From assembly GCA_018433675.1 (NCBI GenBank), contig JAHDQS010000038.1:1-53398 (forward strand): a stretch of DNA of 53,398 nt. Reading direction: 5' to 3'. This DNA is from Clostridia bacterium. GTDB lineage: Bacteria > Bacillota > Peptococcia > DRI-13 > SM3-B62. Position numbers and translations under genes: made by a program. Within the stretch, counting starts at the first letter, position 1. Each line of letters begins with the position of its first letter. The notes beneath the pieces are model-generated. The model was not told the DNA's origin and searched no databases. It was given only the letters and a program-made list of their open reading frames with translations. Positions 16,164 to 26,264 of the stretch are shown piece after piece.

Positions 16164-16766
16164 TTGTTGCTGGATTTTATTCAGGGAGAATTAGTGCAAA
16201 AGGGCGCTAACTATGTTGTCGTAAAGACAGGGGGTATCGGTTTCCGTATCTTTGTGCCGGGTTCGACCCTCGAGGTGTTACGAACTGGTGAAAAAGAGAT
16301 GACTCTCTTTACTTATTTGCATGTTCGTGAAGATGAATTAAGCTTATTTGGTTTTGCTACCGGTGAAGAAAAGGAGATTTTCACCGTCTTGTTATCCGTA
16401 TCCGGCATAGGTCCCAAATTAGCCCTGGCTATTCTTTCCGGTCTGAAATCACAGGATCTGAAAAGGGCGATAGTTCTGGGGGATGCAGCTATACTAACGA
16501 ATATATCGGGTGTCGGTAAGAAGACGGCTCAGCGTATTATCCTGGAATTGAAGGATAAATTGAGTAAAGATACGCAGGTTATTTCAGCGGGTGACATTTC
16601 CTCTTCCGGTTTGGCGAAAGATGCCAGGGGAGAGGCAATATCGGCCATGGTGGCCTTGGGGTATACCCTCTTAGAAGCGCAAAAGGCTGTTCCCCTACCC
16701 GGGCCCGAAGATGAGAATGTGACGAGTGAAGATTTGATTCGTGCTGCTTTAAAAAATTTGGTTTGA
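16164..16766 (+). CDS. ruvA: Holliday junction branch-migration protein RuvA
   Basis: This protein of about 200 residues is the junction-binding tetramer of the RuvAB motor. It has the N-terminal OB-like domain and two helix-hairpin-helix motifs (VSGIGPKLALAIL and ISGVGKKTAQRIILELKDK), then a flexible linker and a small C-terminal domain that contacts RuvB. The start is TTG 16164 or TTG 16167; both lie within range of AGGAGGGG at 16153-16160, and the second gives MLDFIQGEL, closer to the family. It lies about 40 bases after ruvC and 22 bases before ruvB. Confidence 0.97.
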   Translation: MLLDFIQGELVQKGANYVVVKTGGIGFRIFVPGSTLEVLRTGEKEMTLFTYLHVREDELSLFGFATGEEKEIFTVLLSVSGIGPKLALAILSGLKSQDLKRAIVLGDAAILTNISGVGKKTAQRIILELKDKLSKDTQVISAGDISSSGLAKDARGEAISAMVALGYTLLEAQKAVPLPGPEDENVTSEDLIRAALKNLV

Positions 16767-16788
16767 GGATGGATAATGGAGGAGAATA

Positions 16789-17814
16789 ATGCCGGAAGAG
16801 AGAGTTGTTTCGCCCCATCTGACAAAAGAGGAAATGGAAGAGCAAAAGCTTAGGCCCAGCCGGCTGCGTGACTATATCGGACAGGAAAAGATTAAAGCCA
16901 ACCTAGAGGTATTTATTAAGGCGGCCAGGCAGAGGAAGGAAGCCTTGGACCATGTTTTGCTTTACGGACCGCCGGGGCTTGGCAAGACGACCCTGGCCAA
17001 TATCATAGCCATGGAAATGGAAGCACAAATCAAGGCCACCTCGGGACCGGCTATTGAAAGGCCGGGGGATCTTGCGGCAATACTGACGAATTTGCAGGCG
17101 GGAGATATCCTGTTTGTCGACGAGATTCATCGTTTGAATCGCTCTGTAGAGGAAGTGCTTTATCCGGCTATGGAGGATTTTTGTCTGGACATTATGATCG
17201 GTAAAGGGCCAAGCGCACGTTCAATACGTTTAGATTTGCCGCCCTTTACACTAGTAGGTGCAACAACCAGGGCCGGAAATCTGACGGCACCATTAAGGGA
17301 TAGGTTTGGTGTCATCAGTCGACTGGATTTTTACAAAGAAGAGGACCTTGTAACGATCGTGAAAAGGGCAGCCCGGATTTTAAACATTGGGATCGATGAG
17401 ACAGGTGCTTCTGAGATCGGCAAAAGGGCCAGGGGAACTCCGCGTATTGCCAACCGTTTATTGAAAAGAGTACGTGATTTTGCCCAGGTAAAAGGCGAGA
17501 AGCTGATTACCCGTGAATTGGCTAATTATGCCCTGAACATTATGGAGGTCGACGATTTGGGTCTGGATGCCATTGACAGGCACATGCTTTTGACTATTAT
17601 CGAGAAATTCAAGGGTGGACCGGTAGGTCTTGACACGCTGGCAGCCTCGATCAGTGAGGAAACATCGACGATAGAGGATGTTTATGAGCCGTTTTTGCTG
17701 CAATTGGGTTTTATCCAGCGTACTCCGCGGGGTAGGGTAGCGACCTACTTAGCTTATCGGCATTTAAATATTGAAGATGAGCGGGAAGAGAAAACGGAGT
17801 CGACGTTATGGTGA
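16789..17814 (+). CDS. ruvB: Holliday junction helicase motor RuvB
   Basis: This 341-residue AAA+ ATPase drives branch migration with RuvA. Features are the N-terminal [11 protein letters not shown], Walker [10 protein letters not shown], Walker [10 protein letters not shown], the sensor GATTRAG, the arginine-finger region PLRDRFG and the C-terminal winged helix ending in [17 protein letters not shown] 16789 is preceded by GGAGGAG. Length is standard. Confidence 0.98.
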   Translation: MPEERVVSPHLTKEEMEEQKLRPSRLRDYIGQEKIKANLEVFIKAARQRKEALDHVLLYGPPGLGKTTLANIIAMEMEAQIKATSGPAIERPGDLAAILTNLQAGDILFVDEIHRLNRSVEEVLYPAMEDFCLDIMIGKGPSARSIRLDLPPFTLVGATTRAGNLTAPLRDRFGVISRLDFYKEEDLVTIVKRAARILNIGIDETGASEIGKRARGTPRIANRLLKRVRDFAQVKGEKLITRELANYALNIMEVDDLGLDAIDRHMLLTIIEKFKGGPVGLDTLAASISEETSTIEDVYEPFLLQLGFIQRTPRGRVATYLAYRHLNIEDEREEKTESTLW

Positions 17815-17848
17815 GAACAGTGCCGATATGGGGAGGTTATGATAAAAT

Positions 17849-18409
17849 ATGAAAATCCTTTTGCATTCCTGTTGCGGGCCCTGTGCCATCTCGCCGTTGT
17901 CAGAGTTGCAAAAAGCGGGACATGAGGTATATGCCTACTTTTACAATCCAAATATTCATCCCTATACCGAGTTTATTAAGAGGTTGGATACCTTTACGCA
18001 ATATGTTCAGAGTAAAGGGGTTCCTTCTATTATTAGCGACGAGTATGAATTGGAGGAGTTCCTGCGGCGGGTATCCTTCAGGGAAGGAAACCGCTGTAGT
18101 GTTTGTTATGACATGCGGTTGCGCAAGGCCGCGCAAATCGCCCGCAAAGGACGTTTTGATGCTTTCACCACCACGTTGTTGGTCAGTCCTATGCAAAAGC
18201 ATGACTTGATTAGGGAAATAGGAACGGCTATCGGGAATGAACTGGGGATAGCCTTCTATTATCAGGATTTTCGCCCGGGCTACCGGGATAGCGTTATCAT
18301 CTCCAAGGAGGAAGGGATGTATCGGCAGCAGTACTGCGGGTGCATTTACAGCGAAAAAGAGCGGTATGCTAAAGTAGCAAAGAAATCCAAGGGGGATAAA
18401 AGGATATGA
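17849..18409 (+). CDS. queH: Epoxyqueuosine reductase QueH
   Basis: This 186-residue protein belongs to the QueH (former DUF208) family, a cobalamin-independent enzyme that performs the last step of queuosine synthesis, reducing epoxyqueuosine in tRNA. The cysteine pattern expected for its metal and FeS sites is visible: HSCCGPC near residues 7-12, CSVCYDMRL in the middle and YCGCIYS near the C-terminus. It lies 34 bases after ruvB and overlaps the DUF2905 gene by 4 bases. queA and tgt follow after two genes, so queuosine genes are grouped here. Confidence 0.92.
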   Translation: MKILLHSCCGPCAISPLSELQKAGHEVYAYFYNPNIHPYTEFIKRLDTFTQYVQSKGVPSIISDEYELEEFLRRVSFREGNRCSVCYDMRLRKAAQIARKGRFDAFTTTLLVSPMQKHDLIREIGTAIGNELGIAFYYQDFRPGYRDSVIISKEEGMYRQQYCGCIYSEKERYAKVAKKSKGDKRI

Positions 18410-18633
18410 TGCCTGATTTCACTTCGTTCGGCAAGGTCATAGCAGGAATCGGCGCATTATTGGTTCTGGCCGGGCTGGTGATTATGCTCTTGGGCAAGAT
18501 CAGTGGTTTAGGTCATTTGCCAGGGGATATTTTCTACAGCAAGGGAAACTTTTCTTTTTATTTTCCTCTTGCAACTTGCCTGATTGTCAGTGTGGTCTTG
18601 ACTATCATTCTAAACTTCGTTTTGCGCCGGTGA
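18406..18633 (+). CDS. DUF2905 small membrane protein
   Basis: This 75-residue protein has two transmembrane segments (VIAGIGALLVLAGLVIML and the C-terminal CLIVSVVLTIILNFVL) joined by a short loop with GHLPGDIFY, the signature of the DUF2905 family found near ruvB and queuosine genes in many Firmicutes. Its ATG overlaps the queH stop (ATGA). The function is unknown. Confidence 0.85.
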   Translation: MMPDFTSFGKVIAGIGALLVLAGLVIMLLGKISGLGHLPGDIFYSKGNFSFYFPLATCLIVSVVLTIILNFVLRR

Positions 18634-18653
18634 TTTGCTTTGGGGGGTAAACT

Positions 18654-20084
18654 ATGAAAACTTACCGCAATAGTATGAAGGTATGTATTGTTCTTGCCTT
18701 GGCTTTAATGGTGATAGCGATTTTTCCGCATCTGGCTGTGGGAGTGTGTTTCGACTGTCCCCAGGACTCCTTGCGGGTGGCGTTGGGTGTTAATCTTCCC
18801 TCAACCCAGTTTGCTGCCTGCCAAGGAAGCTATGAACTCATCGATTATGTGACCCAGCGTGTCATTACGCCAAATACCGGGACCGGGAATTGGGTCGTTG
18901 CACCTAAGGGTGCGGTGAATATCCAATTATCATATAACGGCGTGCCGGTTGAGGGATCGATTGGTTCGCTGCTTGTTTTGCGCCAAAAAGACACTGCTCA
19001 GTTGAATCTTTTTTCTTTTAAAGGTAAAAGGTATCGGGGAGATTTGTTGGTCCAAAACTTAAACGGGACTATACATATTATCAATATTATTAATATCGAG
19101 CAGTATCTCTACGGAGTTGTGGGTGCGGAAATGGGGACGAGAGGAAATCTTGAGGCATATAAGGCTCAAGCGGTAGTTTCTCGGACGTATGCCTGTTATT
19201 ACAAGAAAAACCCTCAGCTTAACTATGATTTGGGTATTACTACACAGTGGCAGCTTTACGGCGGGTATGATGCCGAAGAAACGGCAAATCCCCTTGTTAA
19301 GCAGGCGGTCAATGAGACAAAGGGTTTAGTAATATTTTATGACAACAGCATTATACAAGCCTTTTTTCATGCCAATTCCGGCGGCTATACGGAAAGTCCC
19401 GAAAATGTTTGGGATTCAAGTATTCCATACCTAAATCCCGTTCCTGTGCCTCAAGATGCTTGTGTCCTGGCAATAGCCAAGGACGGGGGATGGCCGGCGA
19501 ACACTTATCAATGGGAAAAGACGTTTACGACTTCCGAACTGGGCAATATAACAAACGCAGGAAAAGTAACCGATGTCACTGCCGGTTGCTGGGCTGTTGA
19601 CACTGCAACAGGGGGCTACAAAAACGTCAGGACCCAGTCGGGAAGGGTAACACAGTTGGATATTATCGGGACAAGCGGAACCAAGAGCTTCTTTAAGGAC
19701 GGTATCCGATCTGTTCTCGGCTTAAAGAGTACCTTGTTTGAGATAGTAATGGACTCCACTGTGGGGATTTGGGATGCCCTTGGTTTAGTAGAGGTTCACA
19801 ATAATACGCAGAATATGAAGGCCGTCAATGCGGAAGGTCAGGTCAGCGGTTTGAACGGCAGCAATACGAACTATTATGTCCTATCGGCAGAGGGAACGAA
19901 AGCAGTACCGAAAAGCTTTAGCAAGGTGACGATCAAGGGGAAGGGTTACGGTCACGGTCTCGGCATGAGCCAATGGGGCGCTATCGGGATGGCTGCCGAA
20001 GGTATGAATTATCAAAGAATAATCGAACACTTCTACAATCAAAATAGGAATGACGGTCGTCTAAAAATTGCTCCGGCTATATAG
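18654..20084 (+). CDS. spoIID: SpoIID/LytB-domain peptidoglycan lytic transglycosylase-like protein
   Basis: This 476-residue exported protein carries a SpoIID/LytB domain. In sporulation SpoIID cleaves glycan strands to drive engulfment; LytB relatives modify autolysins. A signal peptide is present at 1-30. The conserved VVGAEMGTRGNLEAYKAQAV (with the putative catalytic Glu) is followed by HANSGGYTESPENVW and the C-terminal GKGYGHGLGMSQWGA. It is longer than the classic SpoIID (about 340 residues), with an extra N-terminal part and an insertion before the last motif, so it may be a paralogue and not the engulfment SpoIID itself. It sits between queuosine genes. The ATG at 18654 follows GGGGGG. 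Confidence 0.85.
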   Translation: MKTYRNSMKVCIVLALALMVIAIFPHLAVGVCFDCPQDSLRVALGVNLPSTQFAACQGSYELIDYVTQRVITPNTGTGNWVVAPKGAVNIQLSYNGVPVEGSIGSLLVLRQKDTAQLNLFSFKGKRYRGDLLVQNLNGTIHIINIINIEQYLYGVVGAEMGTRGNLEAYKAQAVVSRTYACYYKKNPQLNYDLGITTQWQLYGGYDAEETANPLVKQAVNETKGLVIFYDNSIIQAFFHANSGGYTESPENVWDSSIPYLNPVPVPQDACVLAIAKDGGWPANTYQWEKTFTTSELGNITNAGKVTDVTAGCWAVDTATGGYKNVRTQSGRVTQLDIIGTSGTKSFFKDGIRSVLGLKSTLFEIVMDSTVGIWDALGLVEVHNNTQNMKAVNAEGQVSGLNGSNTNYYVLSAEGTKAVPKSFSKVTIKGKGYGHGLGMSQWGAIGMAAEGMNYQRIIEHFYNQNRNDGRLKIAPAI

Positions 20085-20111
20085 TACGAAGATAGTGAAG
20101 GATGAAGAATA

Positions 20112-22300
<2,189 letters not shown>

Positions 22301-22338
22301 TAGATTTTGTTATTTTGTAACGATAAGGAGGGATATAT

Positions 22339-22644
22339 ATGGAAGGTATGGCTTCCTTTATGCCATTAATTCTGATCTTTGCCCTGATGTATTTTATGTT
22401 GGTCAGGCCGCAGCAGAAGCAGAAGAAAAAGCGTGAAGAGCTTTTAAACAGTTTGGAAAAGGGAGAAAATGTCGTAACTATCGGTGGTATTTACGGAACT
22501 ATTGTTAAGTTGAATGAAAAGGATATTGTGTTAGAAATTGCTCCTAATGTACGCATATCAATGCAACGTGGAGCTGTGGGTTCCGTGATTGTTGAAGATG
22601 TTGAAGAGGAAGAAAGCGAAGACGAAGAAACTGTAAAAGAATAA
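22339..22644 (+). CDS. yajC: Preprotein translocase subunit YajC
   Basis: This 101-residue protein has one N-terminal membrane segment (FMPLILIFALMYFMLVRP) followed by the hallmark RPQQKQKKKREE and a small soluble domain (GENVVTIGGIYGTIVKL), then an acidic tail. YajC associates with SecDF and the SecYEG translocon. It follows tgt and precedes secD and secF, with an HD gene in between. Confidence 0.96.
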   Translation: MEGMASFMPLILIFALMYFMLVRPQQKQKKKREELLNSLEKGENVVTIGGIYGTIVKLNEKDIVLEIAPNVRISMQRGAVGSVIVEDVEEEESEDEETVKE

Positions 22645-22682
22645 GCGAGAAGGTCACGAATAAAGAAATTGACGGGATGGGG

Positions 22683-22707
22683 AAAGCGCAGCTGTGCTGC
22701 GCCTTTC
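22683..22707 (+). terminator. Hairpin after yajC
   Basis: A 7-bp GC-rich stem (GCGCAGC/GCTGCGC, TGT loop) with flanking A3 and T3 lies about 40 bases after yajC. The T-run is short, so termination may be partial. Confidence 0.5.
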
Positions 22708-22814
22708 TGTTCATACGACAAAAGAGATATGGATAAAAGATAGGGGAAAATGTAAATATATTGTTATGGAGCAAACTCCGTTGAAAAGAACTGATTTTTG
22801 ACTGGGGGCTTGGG

Positions 22815-23474
22815 ATGGTTACCTTGCAAGAGATCGAGGATGACCCTGAAGTACTTTGTTATATTGAAATGGCGAACGTGCACCTGGCGGAGATGGGGTA
22901 TACAGAGCATGGTTTGCGACATATCGGAATTGTGTCGGGGAAAGCGCGGGAGATTTTGCTTCAGTTCGCGTATCCGGAAAGACTAGCGGAATTGGCGGCA
23001 ATTGCCGGGTTTCTCCATGATATCGGTAATGTGGTAAGCCGCTATAATCATAGTCAGTCAGGAGCCGCAATTGCCTATAATATCCTTACCAGAATGGATA
23101 TGCCTTATGAAGAGGTAGCTCTTGTCATCGGTGCGATCGGGAATCATGACGAAGGAGAAGGAGAGATCGTAAACATTATCACGGCTGCTGTGGTGTTGGC
23201 TGACAAATCAGATGTTCACCGTTCGCGGGTCAGGAATAAGGATTATGCAAAATTTGATATTCATGACCGGGTCAATTATGCAGTGGTTAATTCCAAACTG
23301 CTTGTTGATGGCAGTGAACGGATGGTAACGTTGGATTTGACGATAGATACTAAAATAGTACCTGTTATTGAATACTTTGAGATATTCATGCAGAGGATGA
23401 TGATGTGTCGCAGAGCTGCAGCATATTTAGAGAGCAGGTTTTCCATCATGGTAAATAATGCCAGAATGTTATAG
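22815..23474 (+). CDS. HD-domain phosphohydrolase-like protein
   Basis: This 219-residue protein has an HD domain: H in GLRHIGIV, HD in GFLHDIGNVVSRYNHS, and a later His in IGNHDEGEG with D in VLADKSDVH, the usual metal-dependent phosphohydrolase pattern. The nucleotide or nucleic-acid substrate is unknown. It lies between yajC and secD in the same direction, a place where such HD proteins are common in Clostridia. The ATG at 22815 has a G-rich but weak ribosome-binding site. Confidence 0.85.
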   Translation: MVTLQEIEDDPEVLCYIEMANVHLAEMGYTEHGLRHIGIVSGKAREILLQFAYPERLAELAAIAGFLHDIGNVVSRYNHSQSGAAIAYNILTRMDMPYEEVALVIGAIGNHDEGEGEIVNIITAAVVLADKSDVHRSRVRNKDYAKFDIHDRVNYAVVNSKLLVDGSERMVTLDLTIDTKIVPVIEYFEIFMQRMMMCRRAAAYLESRFSIMVNNARML

Positions 23475-23517
23475 GCTGTTTGCCAGAAAATGTTTGTCAT
23501 GTACAGTGAGCTTGTAT

Positions 23518-23546
23518 TTGACACGGATTTGACGGAAGAATATAAT
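23518..23546 (+). promoter_or_regulatory. Sigma-A promoter before secD
   Basis: A perfect TTGACA (23518-23523), a 17-base spacer and a perfect TATAAT (23541-23546) lie 62 bases before secD. It probably gives secDF strong constitutive transcription. Confidence 0.85.
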
Positions 23547-23608
23547 GATTCAGTGTGAATGATTTTTTGTTTTGATAAAATATCGCTGTTAAGGAGGAGA
23601 AGCCCGTT

Positions 23609-24832
23609 ATGAAGTGGGGGAAGGTTGTAATGTTTTTGGGTATCTTTGCCCTTATTATTACAGCTGCGTTTTTGGCAGTTAACCCTCTCAAGGATAGCAT
23701 TCAACTTGGCCTTGATTTAAAGGGAGGAGTCCAGGTCAGGCTTGAGGCCCAGGGCCCGGTTACGGAAAGGGACATGGACCAGATCATAGCTATTATGAGG
23801 AATAGGGTTGATAGTCTAGGTGTTACGGAGCCGATTATTCAAAAGGAAAGCAGCAATCGTGTGTTGATTGAACTGCCTGGGGTAGAAGACCCTGAAGAGG
23901 CGATTTCCATCATTGGTAAGACGGCTCAGCTTGAGTTCAGAAGATATGACGGAGAGGTTATCTTGACGGGAAAACAATTAAAAGAGGCTGAAGAAGCAAA
24001 GGACTCTACTACGGGCGAAGCCATTGTGCTACTTGAATTCGATGAGGAAGGTACTAAGATATTTGCAGACGTAACAGGGGAGTTAGTAAGTCAGTATCCG
24101 AATAGCAGGGACCAGCACAGGATTATTGCAATTTTCCTCGATGAGGAAGTAATACAAGCCCCATATGTTAATGAAAAGATACCGGGTGGCGAGGCCAGAA
24201 TCACCGGTTATAAAGATCTGGCGGATGCCAGGAATATTGCCTTGCTTCTGCGTTCCGGTGCTCTGCCGGCACCTGTGGAGGTAATAGAAAAACGTACAGT
24301 CGGTGCAACCTTGGGTTCCGATTCGATTGTAAAGAGTAAGGATGCGGCGATTTGGGGAATTTTAGCGATTATGCTCTTTATGCCCTTATTCTATCGTGTA
24401 CCGGGCCTTATTGCCGATATTTCCTTGATTCTGTATGCTCTGATTGTCATGGGGGTTTTGGTCGCCTTAAACGCGACGCTGACCTTGCCCGGTATTGCCG
24501 GATTATTATTGTCGGTGGGTATGTGTGTTGATGCGAACATCATTATCTATGAACGCTTGAAGGATGAACTGAGAAACGGCAAAACATTGCGGGCGGCAAT
24601 TGATGCAGGATTCTCCAGGGCTTTTAGGACAATACTTGATGCCAATGTTACTACGTTGATTGCAGCGGCGGTTCTTTTCTATTTGGGAACGGGGACAATC
24701 AAAGGATTTGCCGTTACTCTGAGTATTGGTATCATCTGCAGCATGTTTACGGCGATAACTTTTACCAGGTTCATGCTGAAAACAGTTGTTGAAGCGAAAA
24801 TTGTTAAGAACATTAAAATGTTTGGGGCATAG
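23609..24832 (+). CDS. secD: Protein translocase subunit SecD
   Basis: This 407-residue membrane protein uses the proton gradient with SecF to aid late steps of protein export. It has the N-terminal membrane helix, LGLDLKGGVQVRLEA, the periplasmic P1 region (RVDSLGVTEPIIQ) and the C-terminal five-helix block with GMCVDANIIIYERLKDEL. It is the short Clostridial form. ATG 23609 follows AAGGAGGAG. Confidence 0.97.
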   Translation: MKWGKVVMFLGIFALIITAAFLAVNPLKDSIQLGLDLKGGVQVRLEAQGPVTERDMDQIIAIMRNRVDSLGVTEPIIQKESSNRVLIELPGVEDPEEAISIIGKTAQLEFRRYDGEVILTGKQLKEAEEAKDSTTGEAIVLLEFDEEGTKIFADVTGELVSQYPNSRDQHRIIAIFLDEEVIQAPYVNEKIPGGEARITGYKDLADARNIALLLRSGALPAPVEVIEKRTVGATLGSDSIVKSKDAAIWGILAIMLFMPLFYRVPGLIADISLILYALIVMGVLVALNATLTLPGIAGLLLSVGMCVDANIIIYERLKDELRNGKTLRAAIDAGFSRAFRTILDANVTTLIAAAVLFYLGTGTIKGFAVTLSIGIICSMFTAITFTRFMLKTVVEAKIVKNIKMFGA

Positions 24833-24843
24833 GGGGGATAAGG

Positions 24844-25716
24844 ATGAAGATCGATGTTATCGGGAAAAGAAAGTACTGGTATATTTTGTCCGCAGCCCTT
24901 ATAATTGTTGGGATTGCTTCCCTCTTATCACAAGGGTTGAACTTTGGCATAGACTTTTCGGGTGGTTCGTTGCTGCATGTTGACTTTCAGGATAGTAATG
25001 TGGAAGTAGAACGGGTGCGCGAGGTCTTGGGAAGCTACGAGCTCGGAGGCAGCAGCATTCAAAAAGCCGGGGACGGCAGTATCATAATTAGGATGCCGGA
25101 GGTTGAACAGGACCAGTTGGAGGAGGTATACCAAGGTTTTACGGAAGAAATAGGAGAATTTGATTTGCTGCGTAGCGAAAAGGTGGGGCCGGTTATAGGC
25201 AATGAGTTGAGAAAAGCCGCCTTGCTGGCTTTGGCAATTGCTGCCGTGCTGCAGATAATCTACATCACGATTCGTTTTGAATTTAAATTTGGGATTGCAG
25301 CTATCCTAGCTTTGTTGCACGACGTATTTATAACGGTCATGGTCTTTTCCATTATGCAATATGAGGTTACAAGTACTTTTGTGGCGGCTGTTTTGACTAT
25401 CATTGGATACTCAATAAATGACACGATAGTTATTTTTGACAGGATAAGGGAGAATCTCAAAAACAGGAGAAAGGAACCCTTGTCTGAAATTATCAATAAT
25501 AGTGTTAATCAGACATTAGTGCGGTCCATCAATACCACATTGGCGGTTGTCTTTATTCTGGTAGCGCTAATCTTTTTTGGCGGGGAAACCATCAAGGATT
25601 TTGCGGTAGCAATGCTGATCGGTGTTATCAGCGGTGCTTATTCCTCCATCTTTGTGGCAAGTACGCTGTGGTATGAGTTTAAACCGGAAGAGCATAAAGA
25701 ACTGAAAAGGGCTTAA
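24844..25716 (+). CDS. secF: Protein translocase subunit SecF
   Basis: This 290-residue partner of SecD has six membrane segments, the FGIDFSGGSLL motif, and the C-terminal TIIGYSINDTIVIFDRIREN and AVAMLIGVISGAYSSIFVAS. It starts 11 bases after the secD stop. Confidence 0.97.
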   Translation: MKIDVIGKRKYWYILSAALIIVGIASLLSQGLNFGIDFSGGSLLHVDFQDSNVEVERVREVLGSYELGGSSIQKAGDGSIIIRMPEVEQDQLEEVYQGFTEEIGEFDLLRSEKVGPVIGNELRKAALLALAIAAVLQIIYITIRFEFKFGIAAILALLHDVFITVMVFSIMQYEVTSTFVAAVLTIIGYSINDTIVIFDRIRENLKNRRKEPLSEIINNSVNQTLVRSINTTLAVVFILVALIFFGGETIKDFAVAMLIGVISGAYSSIFVASTLWYEFKPEEHKELKRA

Positions 25717-25791
25717 GTTAACTGCAAACGGCAGGAAAATTGCGATTTGAGGAGAATATGTCTAGGTAATTAATGATGTGAGGTGAGAGTT

Positions 25792-26181
25792 GTGCAAATT
25801 TATTTGATAACTGCACTGTTGTTCTCCTTGTTGGTAGCGGTTTTTGCCGTGCAGAACACGGAAATTGTAACCATACGGTTTATCACCTGGCAATTTTCAG
25901 TTTCACTGGTCCTTGTGATACTGGGCTCCGCGATTGTCGGTGCGCTGGCTCTCTACTTTTTAGGTCTGTTTAAACAGGTGGGAGCTTGGTTTAAGATTCG
26001 TCAATTGGACGGGAAGAAAAAGGACTTAGAAAAGCAACTGGAAAAACTGGAGACAATGATCAAAGGTGCCGAGGAAAGCCCCAATGATGAGGTGTTAGCC
26101 GACGAAGGTGAGAAAACGCCGGTAGAAACGCGAGTTGGTGAAGCGGAGGAACCCGCTGAGGAAAAACGTGTGGGCGAATAA
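25792..26181 (+). CDS. LapA-domain (DUF1049) membrane protein
   Basis: This protein of about 129 residues has two membrane helices (LITALLFSLLVAVFAVQN and VSLVLVILGSAIVGALALYF) with the VAVFAVQNTEIVTIRFITWQ signature of the LapA/YrvD family, then a coiled coil (KKKDLEKQLEKLETMIKG) and an acidic tail. GTG 25792 follows GAGGTGA; GTG 25783 is also open. A YrvD-type gene between secDF and recJ is usual in Firmicutes. In proteobacteria the family helps assemble lipopolysaccharide; its role in Gram-positives is not known to me. Confidence 0.85.
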   Translation: MQIYLITALLFSLLVAVFAVQNTEIVTIRFITWQFSVSLVLVILGSAIVGALALYFLGLFKQVGAWFKIRQLDGKKKDLEKQLEKLETMIKGAEESPNDEVLADEGEKTPVETRVGEAEEPAEEKRVGE

Positions 26182-26213
26182 TTGTGAATGGCCTAAGCTG
26201 AAGAAATATATCG

Positions 26214-26239
26214 AAAAAAGAGACTTGTGTCTCTTTTTT
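26214..26239. terminator. Terminator after the LapA-like gene
   Basis: A6GAGAC-TTGT-GTCTCT6 is a perfect 11-bp inverted repeat with a 4-base loop, ending about 25 bases before the next gene. Confidence 0.88.
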
Positions 26240-26264
26240 GGTCTATACAGGAAGGGAAAAGGGA